Shown: piece after piece, positions 26,361 to 41,300 of the stretch
Position numbering within the stretch: the stretch's first letter is position 1
How the letters are laid out: each line of letters begins with the position of its first letter
Source: Euwallacea fornicatus
Taxonomy: Eukaryota > Arthropoda > Insecta > Coleoptera > Curculionidae
Direction: 5' to 3'
Assembly (NCBI RefSeq): GCF_040115645.1
Contig: NW_027096103.1
Coordinates: 42,958 to 106,957, forward strand
DNA: 64,000 bases
Program-made: the position numbers and the translations under genes
The notes under the pieces: model-generated
Told to the model about the DNA's origin: nothing
Database searches by the model: none
Seen by the model: only the letters and a program-made list of their open reading frames with translations

Positions 26361-29300
26361 GTAAATCGTACGATTTCGTGCTATTTCCGTCATTCTTAAC
26401 AATACTGAGCTTAAAAATAGTCAAATCAGTGAAATCGGCGAGTTTCGTCGGAAATTGCCCGAAAACCACGATTTGGCGTTATTTCGCCAACGATACAACC
26501 AATTTTGTTCAAATCGTCTCCTTTTGGCAAAATAAGCATAATAAGGCCTTAAACGGCAAATCGTTAATTTGGCTCTAATAGAAGCGGCACTTTTTGGCCA
26601 AATCGTACAATTTGGCGATATCTCGCAAACACTACAACCAATTTTGTTCAAATCGTCTCCTTTTGGCAAAATAAGCATAATAAGGCCTTAAACGGCAAAT
26701 CGTCAATTTGGCTCTACTAGAAGCGGCACTTTTTGGCCAAATCGTACAGTTTGGCGATATCTCGCAAACGCTACAACCAATTTTGTTCAAATCGTCTCCT
26801 TTCGGCAAAATAAGCATAATAAGGCCTTAAACGGCAAATCGTCAATTTGGCTCTAATAGAAGCGGCACTTTTTGGCCAAATCGTACAATTTGGCGATATC
26901 TCGCAAACGCTACAACCAATTTTGTTCAAATCGTCTCCTTTTGGCAAAATAAGCATAATAAGGCCTTAAACGGCAAATCGTCAATTTGGCTCTAATAGAA
27001 GCGGCACTTTTTGGCCAAATCGTGTAAATCGTACGATTTCGTGCTATTTCCGTCATTCTTAACAATACTGAGCTTAAAAATAGTCAAATCAGTGAAATCG
27101 GCGAGTTTCGTCGGAAATTGCCCGAAAACCACGATTTGGCGTTATTTCGCCAACGATACAACCAATTTTGTTCAAATCGTCTCCTTTTGACAAAATAAGC
27201 ATAATAAGGCCTTAAACGGCAAATCGTCAATTTGGGTCTAATAGAAGCGGCACTTTTTGGCCAAATCTTATGATTTGGCGTTATCTCGCAAACGCTACAA
27301 CCAATTTTGTTCAAATCGTCTCCGTTTGGCAAAATAAGCATAATAAGGCCTTAAACGGCAAATCGTCAATTTGGCTCTAATAGAAGCGGCACTTTTCGGC
27401 CAAATCTTATGATTTGGCGTTATCTCGCAAACGCTACAACCAATTTTGTTCAAATCGTCTCCTTTTGGCAAAATAAGCACAATAAGGCCTTAAACGGCAA
27501 ATCGTCAATTTGGCTCTAATAGAAGCGGCACTTTTTGGCCAAATCGTGTAAATCGTACGATTTCGTGCTATTTCCGTCATTCTTAACAATACTGAGCTTA
27601 AAAATATTCAAATCAGTGAAATCGGCGAGTTTCGTCGGAAATTGCCGGAAAACCACGATTTGGCGTTATTTCGCCAACGATACAACCAATTTTGTTCAAA
27701 TCGTCTCCTTTTGACAAAATAAGCATAATAAGGCCTTAAACGGCAAATCGTCAATTTGGCTCTAATAGAAGCGGCACTTTTTGGCCAAATCTTAAGATTT
27801 AGCGATATTTCGCCAACGCTACAACCAATTTTGTTCAAATCGTCTCCTTTTGGCAAAATAAGCATAATAAGGCCTTAAACGGCAAATCGTCAATTTGGGT
27901 CTAATAGAAGCGGCACTTTTTGGCCAAATCTTAAGATTTAGCGATATTTCGCCAACGCTACAACCAATTTTGTTCAAATCGACTCCTTTTGGCAAAATAA
28001 GCATAATAAGGCCTTAAACGGCAAATCGTCAATTTGGGTCTAATAGAAACGGCACTTTTTGGCCAAATCGTACAATTTAGCGATATCTCGCAAACGCTAC
28101 AACCAATTTTGTTCAAATCGTCTCCTTTTGGCAAAACAAGCATAATAAGGCCTTAAACGGCAAATCGTCAATTTGGGTCTAATAGAAGCGGCACTTTTTG
28201 GCCAAATCGTACAATTTGGCGATATCTCGCAAACGCTACAACCAATTTTGTTCAAATCGTCTCCTTTTGGCAAAATAAGCATAATAAGGCCTTAAACGGC
28301 AAATCGTCAATTTGGGTCTAATAGAAGCGGCACTTTTTGGCCAAATCTTACGATTTGGCGTTATCTCGCAAACGCTACAACCAATTTTGTTCAAATCGTC
28401 TCCTTTTGGCAAAATAAGCATAATAAGGCCTTAAACGGCAAATCGTCAATTTGGCTCTAATAGAAGCGGCACTTTTTGGCCAAATCGTACAATTTGGCGA
28501 TATCTCGCAAACGCTACAACCAATTTTGTTCAAATCGTCTCCTTTTGGCAAAATAAGCATAATAAGGCCTTAAACGGCAAATCGTTAATTTGGCTCTAAT
28601 AGAAGCGGCACTTTTTGGCCAAATCTTACGATTTGGCGTTATCTCGCAAACGCTACAACCAATTTTGTTCAAATCGTCTCCTTTTGGCAAAATAAGCATA
28701 ATAAGGCCTTAAACGGCAAATCGTCAATTTGGCTCTAATAGAAGCGGCACTTTTAGGCCAAATCGTACAATTTGGCGATATCTCGCAAACACTACAACCA
28801 ATTTTGTTCAAATCGTCTCCTTTTGGCAAAATAAGCATAATAAGGCCTTAAACGGCAAATCGTCAATTTGGCTCTACTAGAAGCGGCACTTTTTGGCCAA
28901 ATCGTACAGTTTGGCGATATCTCGCAAACGCTACAACCAATTTTGTTCAAATCGTCTCCTTTCGGCAAAATAAGCATAATAAGGCCTTAAACGGCAAATC
29001 GTCAATTTGGCTCTAATAGAAGCGGCACTTTTTGGCCAAATCGTACAATTTGGCGATATCTCGCAAACGCTACAACCAATTTTGTTCAAATCGTCTCCTT
29101 TTGGCAAAATAAGCATAATAAGGCCTTAAACGGCAAATCGTCAATTTGGCTCTAATAGAAGCGGCACTTTTTGGCCAAATTGTACAATTTGGCGATATCT
29201 CGCAAACGCTACAACCAATTTTGTTCAAATCGTCTCCTTTTGGCAAAATAAGCATAATAAGGCCTTAAACGGCAAATCGTCAATTTGGCTCTAATAGAAG

Positions 29301-32300
29301 CGGCACTTTTTGGCCAAATCTTATGATTTGGCGTTATCTCGCAAACGCTACAACCAATTTTGTTCAAATCGTCTCCTTTTGGCAAAATAAGCACAATAAG
29401 GCCTTAAACGGCAAATCGTCAATTTGGCTCTAATAGAAGCGGCACTTTTTGGCCAAATCTTAAGATTTAGCGATATTTCGCCAACGCTACAACCAATTTT
29501 GTTCAAATCGTCTCCTTTTGGCAAAACAAGCATAATAAGGCCTTAAACGGCAAATCGTCAATTTGGGTCTAATAGAAGCGGCACTTTTTGGCCAAATCGT
29601 ACAATTTGGCGATATCTCGCAAACGCTACAACCAATTTTGTTCAAATCGTCTCCTTTTGGCAAAATAAGCATAATAAGGCCTTAAACGGCAAATCGTCAA
29701 TTTGGGTCTAATAGAAGCGGCACTTTTTGGCCAAATCTTATGATTTGGCGTTATCTCGCAAACGCTACAACCAATTTTGTTCAAATCGTCTCCTTTTGGC
29801 AAAATAAGCATAATAAGGCCTTAAACGGCAAATCGTCAATTTGGCTCTAATAGAAGCGGCACTTTTTGGCCAAATCGTGTAAATCGTACGATTTCATGCT
29901 ATTTCCGTCATTCTTTACAATACTGAGCTTAAAAATAGTCAAATCCGTGAAATCGGCGAGTTTCGTCGGAAATTGCCCGAAAACCACGATTTGACGTTAT
30001 TTCGCCAACGCTACAACCAATTTTGTTCAAATCGTCTCCTTTTGGCAAAATAAGCATAATAAGGCCTTAAACGGCAAATCGTCAATTTGGCTCTAATAGA
30101 ACCGGCACTTTTTGGCCAAATCGTACAATTTGACGATATGTCGCCAACGCTTCAACCAATTTTGTTCAAATCGTCTCCTTTTGGCAAAATAAGCATAATA
30201 AGGCCTTAAACGGCAAATCGTCAATTTGGCTCTAATAGAAGCGGCACTTTTTGGCCAAATCGTACAATTTGGCGATATTTCGCCAACGCTACAACCAATT
30301 TTGTTCAAATCGTCTCCTTTTGGCAAAATAAGCATAATAAGGCCTTAAACGGCAAATCGTCAATTTGGCTCTAATAGAAGCGGCACTTTTTGGCCAAATC
30401 GTACAATTTGGCGATATCTCGCAAACGCTACAACCAATTTTGTTCAAATCGTCTCCTTTTGGCAAAATAAGCATAATAAGGCCTTAAACGGCAAATCGTC
30501 AATTTGGCTCTAATAGAAGCGGCACTTTTTGGCCAAATCGTGTAAATCGTACGATTTCGTGCTATTTCCGTCATTCTTAACAATACTGAGCTTAAAAATA
30601 GTCAAATCAGTGAAATCGGCGAGTTTCGTCGGAAATTGCCCGAAAACCACGATTTGGCGTTATTTCGCCAACGATACAACCAATTTTGTTCAAATCGTCT
30701 CCTTTTGGCAAAATAAGCATAATAAGGCCTTAAACGGCAAATCGTTAATTTGGCTCTAATAGAAGCGGCACTTTTTGGCCAAATCGTACAATTTGGCGAT
30801 ATCTCGCAAACACTACAACCAATTTTGTTCAAATCGTCTCCTTTTGGCAAAATAAGCATAATAAGGCCTTAAACGGCAAATCGTCAATTTGGCTCTACTA
30901 GAAGCGGCACTTTTTGGCCAAATCGTACAGTTTGGCGATATCTCGCAAACGCTACAACCAATTTTGTTCAAATCGTCTCCTTTCGGCAAAATAAGCATAA
31001 TAAGGCCTTAAACGGCAAATCGTCAATTTGGCTCTAATAGAAGCGGCACTTTTTGGCCAAATCGTACAATTTGGCGATATCTCGCAAACGCTACAACCAA
31101 TTTTGTTCAAATCGTCTCCTTTTGGCAAAATAAGCATAATAAGGCCTTAAACGGCAAATCGTCAATTTGGCTCTAATAGAAGCGGCACTTTTTGGCCAAA
31201 TCGTGTAAATCGTACGATTTCGTGCTATTTCCGTCATTCTTAACAATACTGAGCTTAAAAATAGTCAAATCGGTGAAATCGGCGAGTTTCGTCGGAAATT
31301 GCCCGAAAACCACGATTTGGCGTTATTTCGCCAACGATACAACCAATTTTGTTCAAATCGTCTCCTTTTGGCAAAATAAGCATAATAAGGCCTTAAACGG
31401 CAAATCGTCAATTTGGCTCTAATAGAAGCGGCACTTTTTGGCCAAATCTTATGATTTGGCGATATCTCGCAAACGCTACAACCAATTTTGTTCAAATCGT
31501 CTCCGTTTGGCAAAATAAGCATAATAAGGCCTTAAACGGCAAATCGTCAATTTGGCTCTAATAGAAGCGGCACTTTTCGGCCAAATCTTATGATTTGGCG
31601 TTATCTCGCAAACGCTACAACCAATTTTGTTCAAATCGTCTCCTTTTGGCAAAATAAGCACAATAAGGCCTTAAACGGCAAATCGTCAATTTGGCTCTAA
31701 TAGAAGCGGCACTTTTTGGCCAAATCGTGTAAATCGTACGATTTCGTGCTATTTCCGTCATTCTTAACAATACTGAGCTTAAAAATAGTCAAATCAGTGA
31801 AATCGGCGAGTTTCGTCGGAAATTGCCGGAAAACCACGATTTGGCGTTATTTCGCCAACGATACAACCAATTTTGTTCAAATCGTCTCCTTTTGACAAAA
31901 TAAGCATAATAAGGCCTTAAACGGCAAATCGTCAATTTGGCTCTAATAGAAGCGGCACTTTTTGGCCAAATCTTAAGATTTAGCGATATTTCGCCAACGC
32001 TACAACCAATTTTGTTCAAATCGTCTCCTTTTGGCAAAATAAGCATAATAAGGCCTTAAACGGCAAATCGTCAATTTGGCTCTAATAGAAACGGCACTTT
32101 TTGGCCAAATCGTACAATTTAGCGATATCTCGCAAACGCTACAACCAATTTTGTTCAAATCGTCTCCTTTTGGCAAAACAAGCATAATAAGGCCTTAAAC
32201 GGCAAATCGTCAATTTGGGTCTAATAGAAGCGGCACTTTTTGGCCAAATCGTACAATTTGGCGATATCTCGCAAACGCTACAACCAATTTTGTTCAAATC

Positions 32301-35300
32301 GTCTCCTTTTGGCAAAATAAGCATAATAAGGCCTTAAACGGCAAATCGTCAATTTGGGTCTAATAGAAGCGGCACTTTTTGGCCAAATCTTACGATTTGG
32401 CGTTATCTCGCAAACGCTACAACCAATTTTGTTCAAATCGTCTCCTTTTGGCAAAATAAGCATAATAAGGCCTTAAACGGCAAATCGTCAATTTGGCTCT
32501 AATAGAAGCGGCACTTTTTGGCCAAATCTTATGATTTGGCGTTATCTCGCAAACGCTACAACCAATTTTGTTCAAATCGTCTCCTTTTGGCAAAATAAGC
32601 ATAATAAGGCCTTAAACGGCAAATCGTCAATTTGGCTCTAATAGAAGCGGCACTTTTTGGCCAAATCGTGTAAATCGTACGATTTCATGCTATTTCCGTC
32701 ATTCTTTACAATACTGAGCTTAAAAATAGTCAAATCCGTGAAATCGGCGAGTTTCGTCGGAAATTGCCCGAAAACCACGATTTGACGTTATTTCGCCAAC
32801 GCTACAACCAATTTTGTTCAAATCGTCTCCTTTTGGCAAAATAAGCATAATAAGGCCTTAAACGGCAAATCGTTAATTTGGCTCTAATAGAAGCGGCACT
32901 TTTTGGCCAAATCTTACGATTTGGCGTTATCTCGCAAACGCTACAACCAATTTTGTTCAAATCGTCTCCTTTTGGCAAAATAAGCATAATAAGGCCTTAA
33001 ACGGCAAATCGTCAATTTGGCTCTAATAGAAGCGGCACTTTTAGGCCAAATCGTACAATTTGGCGATATCTCGCAAACACTACAACCAATTTTGTTCAAA
33101 TCGTCTCCTTTTGGCAAAATAAGCATAATAAGGCCTTAAACGGCAAATCGTCAATTTGGCTCTACTAGAAGCGGCACTTTTTGGCCAAATCGTACAGTTT
33201 GGCGATATCTCGCAAACGCTACAACCAATTTTGTTCAAATCGTCTCCTTTCGGCAAAATAAGCATAATAAGGCCTTAAACGGCAAATCGTCAATTTGGCT
33301 CTAATAGAAGCGGCACTTTTTGGCCAAATCGTACAATTTGGCGATATCTCGCAAACGCTACAACCAATTTTGTTCAAATCGTCTCCTTTTGGCAAAATAA
33401 GCATAATAAGGCCTTAAACGGCAAATCGTCAATTTGGCTCTAATAGAAGCGGCACTTTTTGGCCAAATTGTACAATTTGGCGATATCTCGCAAACGCTAC
33501 AACCAATTTTGTTCAAATCGTCTCCTTTTGGCAAAATAAGCATAATAAGGCCTTAAACGGCAAATCGTCAATTTGGCTCTAATAGAAGCGGCACTTTTTG
33601 GCCAAATCTTATGATTTGGCGTTATCTCGCAAACGCTACAACCAATTTTGTTCAAATCGTCTCCTTTTGGCAAAATAAGCACAATAAGGCCTTAAACGGC
33701 AAATCGTCAATTTGGCTCTAATAGAAGCGGCACTTTTTGGCCAAATCTTAAGATTTAGCGATATTTCGCCAACGCTACAACCAATTTTGTTCAAATCGTC
33801 TCCTTTTGGCAAAATAAGCATAATAAGGCCTTAAACGGCAAATCGTCAATTTGGGTCTAATAGAAGCGGCACTTTTTGGCCAAATCGTACAATTTGGCGA
33901 TATCTCGCAAACGCTACAACCAATTTTGTTCAAATCGTCTCCTTTTGGCAAAACAAGCATAATAAGGCCTTAAACGGCAAATCGTCAATTTGGGTCTAAT
34001 AGAAGCGGCACTTTTTGGCCAAATCGTACAATTTGGCGATATCTCGCAAACGCTACAACCAATTTTGTTCAAATCGTCTCCTTTTGGCAAAATAAGCATA
34101 ATAAGGCCTTAAACGGCAAATCGTCAATTTGGGTCTAATAGAAGCGGCACTTTTTGGCCAAATCTTATGATTTGGCGTTATCTCGCAAACGCTACAACCA
34201 ATTTTGTTCAAATCGTCTCCTTTTGGCAAAATAAGCATAATAAGGCCTTAAACGGCAAATCGTCAATTTGGCTCTAATAGAAGCGGCACTTTTTGGCCAA
34301 ATCGTGTAAATCGTACGATTTCATGCTATTTCCGTCATTCTTTACAATACTGAGCTTAAAAATAGTCAAATCCGTGAAATCGGCGAGTTTCGTCGGAAAT
34401 TGCCCGAAAACCACGATTTGACGTTATTTCGCCAACGCTACAACCAATTTTGTTCAAATCGTCTCCTTTTGGCAAAATAAGCATAATAAGGCCTTAAACG
34501 GCAAATCGTCAATTTGGGTCTAATAGAAGCGGCACTTTTTGGCCAAATCTTATGATTTGGCGTTATCTCGCAAACGCTACAACCAATTTTGTTCAAATCG
34601 TCTCCGTTTGGCAAAATAAGCATAATAAGGCCTTAAACGGCAAATCGTCAATTTGGCTCTAATAGAACCGGCACTTTTTGGCCAAATCTTAAGATTTGGC
34701 GATATTTCGCCAACGCTACAACCAATTTTGTTCAAATCGTCTCCTTTTGGCAAAATAAACATAATAAGGCCTTAAACGGCAAATCGTCAATTTGGCTCTA
34801 ATAGAAGCGGCACTTTTTGGCCAAATCGTACAATTTGGCGATATCTCGCAAACGCTACAACCAATTTTGTTCAAATCGTCTCCTTTTGGCAAAATAAGCA
34901 TAATAAGGCCTTAAACGGCACATCGTTAATTTGGCTCTAATAGAAGCGGCACTTTTTGGCCAAATCGTACAATTTGGAGTTATCTCGCAAACGCTTCAAC
35001 CAATTTTGTTCAAATCGTCTCCTTTTGGCAAAATAAGCATAATAAGGCCTTAAACGGCAAATCGTCAATTTGGCGCTAATAGAAGCGGCACTTTTTGGCC
35101 AAATCGTACAATTTGGCGATATCTCGCAAACACTACAACCAATTTTGTTCAAATCGTCTCCTTTTGGCAAAATAAGCACAATAAGGCCTTAAACGGCAAA
35201 TCGTCAATTTGGGTCTAATAGAAGCGGCACTTTTTGGCCAAATCGTACAATTTGGCGGTATCTCGCAAACGCTACAACCAATTTTGTTCAAATCGTCTCC

Positions 35301-38300
35301 TTTTGGCAAAATAAGCATAATAAGGCCTTAAACGGCAAATCGTCAATTTGGCTCTAATAGAAGCGGCACTTTTTGGCCAAATCGTACAATTTGGCGATAT
35401 CTCGCAAACGCTACAACCAATTTTGTTCAAATCGTCTCCTTTTGGCAAAATAAGCATAATAAGGCCTTAAACGGCAAATCGTCAATTTGGCTCTAATAGA
35501 AGCGGCACTTTTTGGCCAAATCGTACAATTTGGCGATATCTCGCAAACACTACAACCAATTTTGTTCAAATCGTCTCCTTTTGGCAAAATAAGCACAATA
35601 AGGCCTTAAACGGCAAATCGTCAATTTGGGTCTAATAGAAGCGGCACTTTTTGGCCAAATCGTACAATTTGGCGGTATCTCGCAAACGCTACAACCAATT
35701 TTGTTCAAATCGTCTCCTTTTGGCAAAATAAGCATAATAAGGCCTTAAACGGCAAATCGTCAATTTGGCTCTAATAGAAGCGGCACTTTTTGGCCAAATC
35801 GTACAATTTGGCGATATCTCGCAAACGCTACAACCAATTTTGTTCAAATCGTCTCCTTTTGGCAAAATAAGCATAATAAGGCCTTAAACGGCAAATCGTC
35901 AATTTGGCTCTAATAGAAGCGGCACTTTTTGGCCAAATCGTACAATTTGGCGATATCTCGCAAACACTACAACCAATTTTGTTCAAATCGTCTCCTTTTG
36001 GCAAAATAAGCATAATAAGGCCTTAAACGGCAAATCGTCAATTTGGCGCTAATAGAAGCGGCACTTTTTGGCCAAATCGTACAATTTGGCGATATCTCGC
36101 AAACACTACAACCAATTTTGTTCAAATCGTCTCCTTTTGGCAAAATAAGCACAATAAGGCCTTAAACGGCAAATCGTCAATTTGGGTCTAATAGAAGCGG
36201 CACTTTTTGGCCAAATCGTACAATTTGGCGGTATCTCGCAAACGCTACAACCAATTTTGTTCAAATCGTCTCCTTTTGGCAAAATAAGCATAATAAGGCC
36301 TTAAACGGCAAATCGTCAATTTGGCTCTAATAGAAGCGGCACTTTTTGGCCAAATCGTACAATTTGGCGATATCTCGCAAACACTACAACCAATTTTGTT
36401 CAAATCGTCTCCTTTTGGCAAAATAAGCATAATAAGGCCTTAAACGGCAAATCGTCAATTTGGCTCTACTAGAAGCGGCACTTTTTGGCCAAATCGTACA
36501 GTTTGGCGATATCTCGCAAACGCTACAACCAATTTTGTTCAAATCGTCTCCTTTCGGCAAAATAAGCATAATAAGGCCTTAAACGGCAAATCGTCAATTT
36601 GGCTCTAATAGAAGCGGCACTTTTTGGCCAAATCGTGTAAATCGTACGATTTCGTGCTATTTCCGTCATTCTTAACAATACTGAGCTTAAAAATAGTCAA
36701 ATCAGTGAAATCGGCGAGTTTCGTCGGAAATTGCCGGAAAACCACGATTTGGCGTTATTTCGCCAACGATAAAACCAATTTTGTTCAAATCGTCTCCTTT
36801 TGACAAAATAAGCATAATAAGGCCTTAAACGGCAAATCGTCAATGTGGCTCTAATAGAAGCGGCACTTTTTGGCCAAATCTTAAGATTTAGCGATATTTC
36901 GCCAACGCTACAACCAATTTTGTTCAAATCGTCTCCTTTTGGCAAAATAAGCATAATAAGGCCTTAAACGGCAAATCGTCAATTTGGGTCTAATAGAAGC
37001 GGCACTTTTTGGCCACATCTTAAGATTTAGCGATATTTCGCCAACGCTACAACCAGTTTTGTTCAAATCGTCTCCTTTTGGCAAAATAAGCACAATAAGG
37101 CCTTAAACGGCAAATCGTCAATTTGGCTCTAATACAAGCGGCACTTTTTGGCCAAATCTTAAGATTTAGCGATATTTCGCCAACGCTACAACCAATTTTG
37201 TTCAAATCGTCTCCTTTTGGCAAAATAAGCATAATAAGGCCTTAAACGGCAAATCGTCAATTTGGCTCTAATACAAGCGGCACTTTTTGGCCAAATCTTA
37301 AGATTTAGCGATATTTCGCCAACGCTACAACCAATTTTGTTCAAATCGACTCCTTTTGGCAAAATAAGCATAATAAGGCCTTAAACGGCAAATCGTCAAT
37401 TTGGGTCTAATAGAAACGGCACTTTTTGGCCAAATCGTACAATTTAGCGATATCTCGCAAACGCTACAACCAATTTTATTCAAATCGTCTCCTTTTGGCA
37501 AAATAAGCATAATAAGGCCTTAAACGGCAAATCGTCAATTTGGGTCTAATAGAAGCGGCACTTTTTGGCCAAATCTTAAGATTTAGCGATATTTCGCCAA
37601 CGCTACAACCAATTTTGTTCAAATCGTCTCCTTTTGGCAAAATAAGCATAATAAGGCCTTAAACGGCAAATCGTCAATTTGGGTCTAATAGAAGCGGCAC
37701 TTTTTGGCCAAATCGTACAATTTGGCGATATCTCGCAAACGCTACAACCAATTTTATTCAAATCGTCTCCTTTTGGCAAAATAAGCATAATAAGGCCTTA
37801 AACGGCAAATCGTCAATTTGGGTCTAATAGAAGCGGCACTTTTTGGCCAAATCTTATGATTTGGCGTTATCTCGCAAACGCTACAACCAATTTTGTTCAA
37901 ATCGTCTCCGTTTGGCAAAATAAGCATAATAAGGCCTTAAACGGCAAATCGTCAATTTGGCTCTAATAGAACCGGCACTTTTTGGCCAAATCTTAAGATT
38001 TGGCGATATTTCGCCAACGCTACAACCAATTTTGTTCAAATCGTCTCCTTTTGGCAAAATAAACATAATAAGGCCTTAAACGGCAAATCGTCAATTTGGC
38101 TCTAATAGAAGCGGCACTTTTTGGCCAAATCGTGTAAATCGTACGATTTCATGCTATTTCCGTCATTCTTTACAATACTGAGCTTAAAAATAGTCAAATC
38201 CGTGAAATCGGCGAGTTTCGTCGGAAATTGCCCGAAAACCACGATTTGACGTTATTTCGCCAACGCTACAACCAATTTTGTTCAAATCGTCTCCTTTTGG

Positions 38301-41300
38301 CAAAATAAGCATAATAAGGCCTTAAACGGCAAATCGTCAATTTGGGTCTAATAGAAGCGGCACTTTTTGGCCAAATCTTATGATTTGGCGTTATCTCGCA
38401 AACGCTACAACCAATTTTGTTCAAATCGTCTCCGTTTGGCAAAATAAGCATAATAAGGCCTTAAACGGCAAATCGTCAATTTGGCGCTAATAGAAGCGGC
38501 ACTTTTTGGCCAAATCGTACAATTTGGCGATATCTCGCAAACACTACAACCAATTTTGTTCAAATCGTCTCCTTTTGGCAAAATAAGCACAATAAGGCCT
38601 TAAACGGCAAATCGTCAATTTGGGTCTAATAGAAGCGGCACTTTTTGGCCAAATCGTACAATTTGGCGGTATCTCGCAAACGCTACAACCAATTTTGTTC
38701 AAATCGTCTCCTTTTGGCAAAATAAGCATAATAAGGCCTTAAACGGCAAATCGTCAATTTGGCTCTACTAGAAGCGGCACTTTTTGGCCAAATCGTACAG
38801 TTTGGCGATATCTCGCAAACGCTACAACCAATTTTGTTCAAATCGTCTCCTTTTGGCAAAATAAGCATAATAAGGCCTTAAACGGCCAATCGTCAATTTG
38901 GCTCTTATAGAAGCGGCACTTTTTGACCAAATCGTGTAAATCGTACGATTTCGTGCTATTTCCGTCATTCTTAACAATACTGAGCTTAAAAATAGTCAAA
39001 TCCGTGAAATCGGCGAGTTTCGTCGGAAATTGCCCGAAAACCACGATTTGGCGTTATTTCGCCAACGCTTCAACCAATTTTGTTCAAATCGTCTCCTTTT
39101 GGCAAAATAAGCATAATAAGGCCTTAAACGGCAAATCGTCAATTTGGCTCTAATAGAAGCGGCACTTTTTGGCCAAATCGTACAAATTGGCGATATCTCG
39201 CAAACGCTACAACCAATTTTGTTCAAATCGTCTCCTTTTGGCAAAATAAGCATAATAAGGCCTTAAACGGCAAATCGTCAATTTGGGTCTAATAGAAGCG
39301 GCACTTTTTGGCCAAATCTTATGATTTGGCGTTATCTCGCAAACGCTACAACCAATTTTGTTCAAATCGTCTCCTTTTGGCAAAATAAGCATAATAAGGC
39401 CTTAAACGGCAAATCGTCAATTTGGCTCTAATAGAAGCGGCACTTTTTGGCCAAATCGTGTAAATCGTACGATTTCTTGCTATTTCCGTCATTCTTTACA
39501 ATACTGAGCTTAAAAATAGTCAAATCCGTGAAATCGGCGAGTTTCGTCGGAAATTGCCCGAAAACCACGATTTGACGTTATTTCGCCAACGCTACAACCA
39601 ATTTTGTTCAAATCGTCTCCTTTTGGCAAAATAAGCATAATAAGGCCTTAAACGGCAAATCGTCAATTTGGGTCTAATAGAAGCGGCACTTTTTGGCCAA
39701 ATCTTATGATTTGGCGTTATCTCGCAAACGCTACAACCAATTTTGTTCAAATCGTCTCCGTTTGGCAAAATAAGCATAATAAGGCCTTAAACGGCAAATC
39801 GTCAATTTGGCTCTAATAGAACCGGCACTTTTTGGCCAAATCTTAAGATTTGGCGATATTTCGCCAACGCTACAACCAATTTTGTTCAAATCGTCTCCTT
39901 TTGGCAAAATAAACATAATAAGGCCTTAAACGGCAAATCGTCAATTTGGCTCTAATAGAAGCGGCACTTTTTGGCCAAATCGTACAATTTGGCGATATCT
40001 CGCAAACGCTACAACCAATTTTGTTCAAATCGTCTCCTTTTGGCAAAATAAGCATAATAAGGCCTTAAACGGCAAATCGTTAATTTGGCTCTAATAGAAG
40101 CGGCACTTTTTGGCCAAATCGTACAATTTGGAGTTATCTCGCAAACGCTTCAACCAATTTTGTTCAAATCGTCTCCTTTTGGCAAAATAAGCATAATAAG
40201 GCCTTAAACGGCAAATCGTCAATTTGGCGCTAATAGAAGCGGCACTTTTTGGCCAAATCGTACAATTTGGCGATATCTCGCAAACACTACAACCAATTTT
40301 GTTCAAATCGTCTCCTTTTGGCAAAATAAGCACAATAAGGCCTTAAACGGCAAATCGTCAATTTGGGTCTAATAGAAGCGGCACTTTTTGGCCAAATCGT
40401 ACAATTTGGCGGTATCTCGCAAACGCTACAACCAATTTTGTTCAAATCGTCTCCTTTTGGCAAAATAAGCATAATAAGGCCTTAAACGGCAAATCGTCAA
40501 TTTGGCTCTAATAGAAGCGGCACTTTTTGGCCAAATCGTACAATTTGGCGATATCTCGCAAACACTACAACCAATTTTGTTCAAATCGTCTCCTTTTGGC
40601 AAAATAAGCATAATAAGGCCTTAAACGGCAAATCGTCAATTTGGCTCTACTAGAAGCGGCACTTTTTGGCCAAATCGTACAGTTTGGCGATATCTCGCCA
40701 ACGCTTCAACCAATTTTGTTCAAATCGTCTCCTTTTGGCAAAATAAGCATAATAAGGCCTTAAACGGCAAATCGTCAATTTGGCTCTAATAGAAGCGGCA
40801 CTTTTTGGCCAAATCGTACAAATTGGCGATATCTCGCAAACGCTACAACCAATTTTGTTCAAATCGTCTCCTTTTGGCAAAATAAGCATAATAAGGCCTT
40901 AAACGGCAAATCGTCAATTTGGCTCTAATAGAAGCGGCACTTTTTGGCCAAATCTTATGATTTGGCGATATCTCGCAAACGCTACAACCAATTTTGTTCA
41001 AATCGTCTCCTTTTGGCAAAATAAGCATAATAAGGCCTTAAACGGCAAATCGTCAATTTGGCTCTAATAGAAGCGGCACTTTTTGGCCAAATTGTACAAT
41101 TTGGCGATATCTCGCAAACGCTACAACCAATTTTGTTCAAATCGTCTCCTTTTGGCAAAATAAGCATAATAAGGCCTTAAACGGCAAATCGTCAATTTGG
41201 CTCTTATAGAAGCGGCACTTTTTGACCAAATCGTGTAAATCGTACGATTTCGTGCTATTTCCGTCATTCTTAACAATACTGAGCTTAAAAATAGTCAAAT

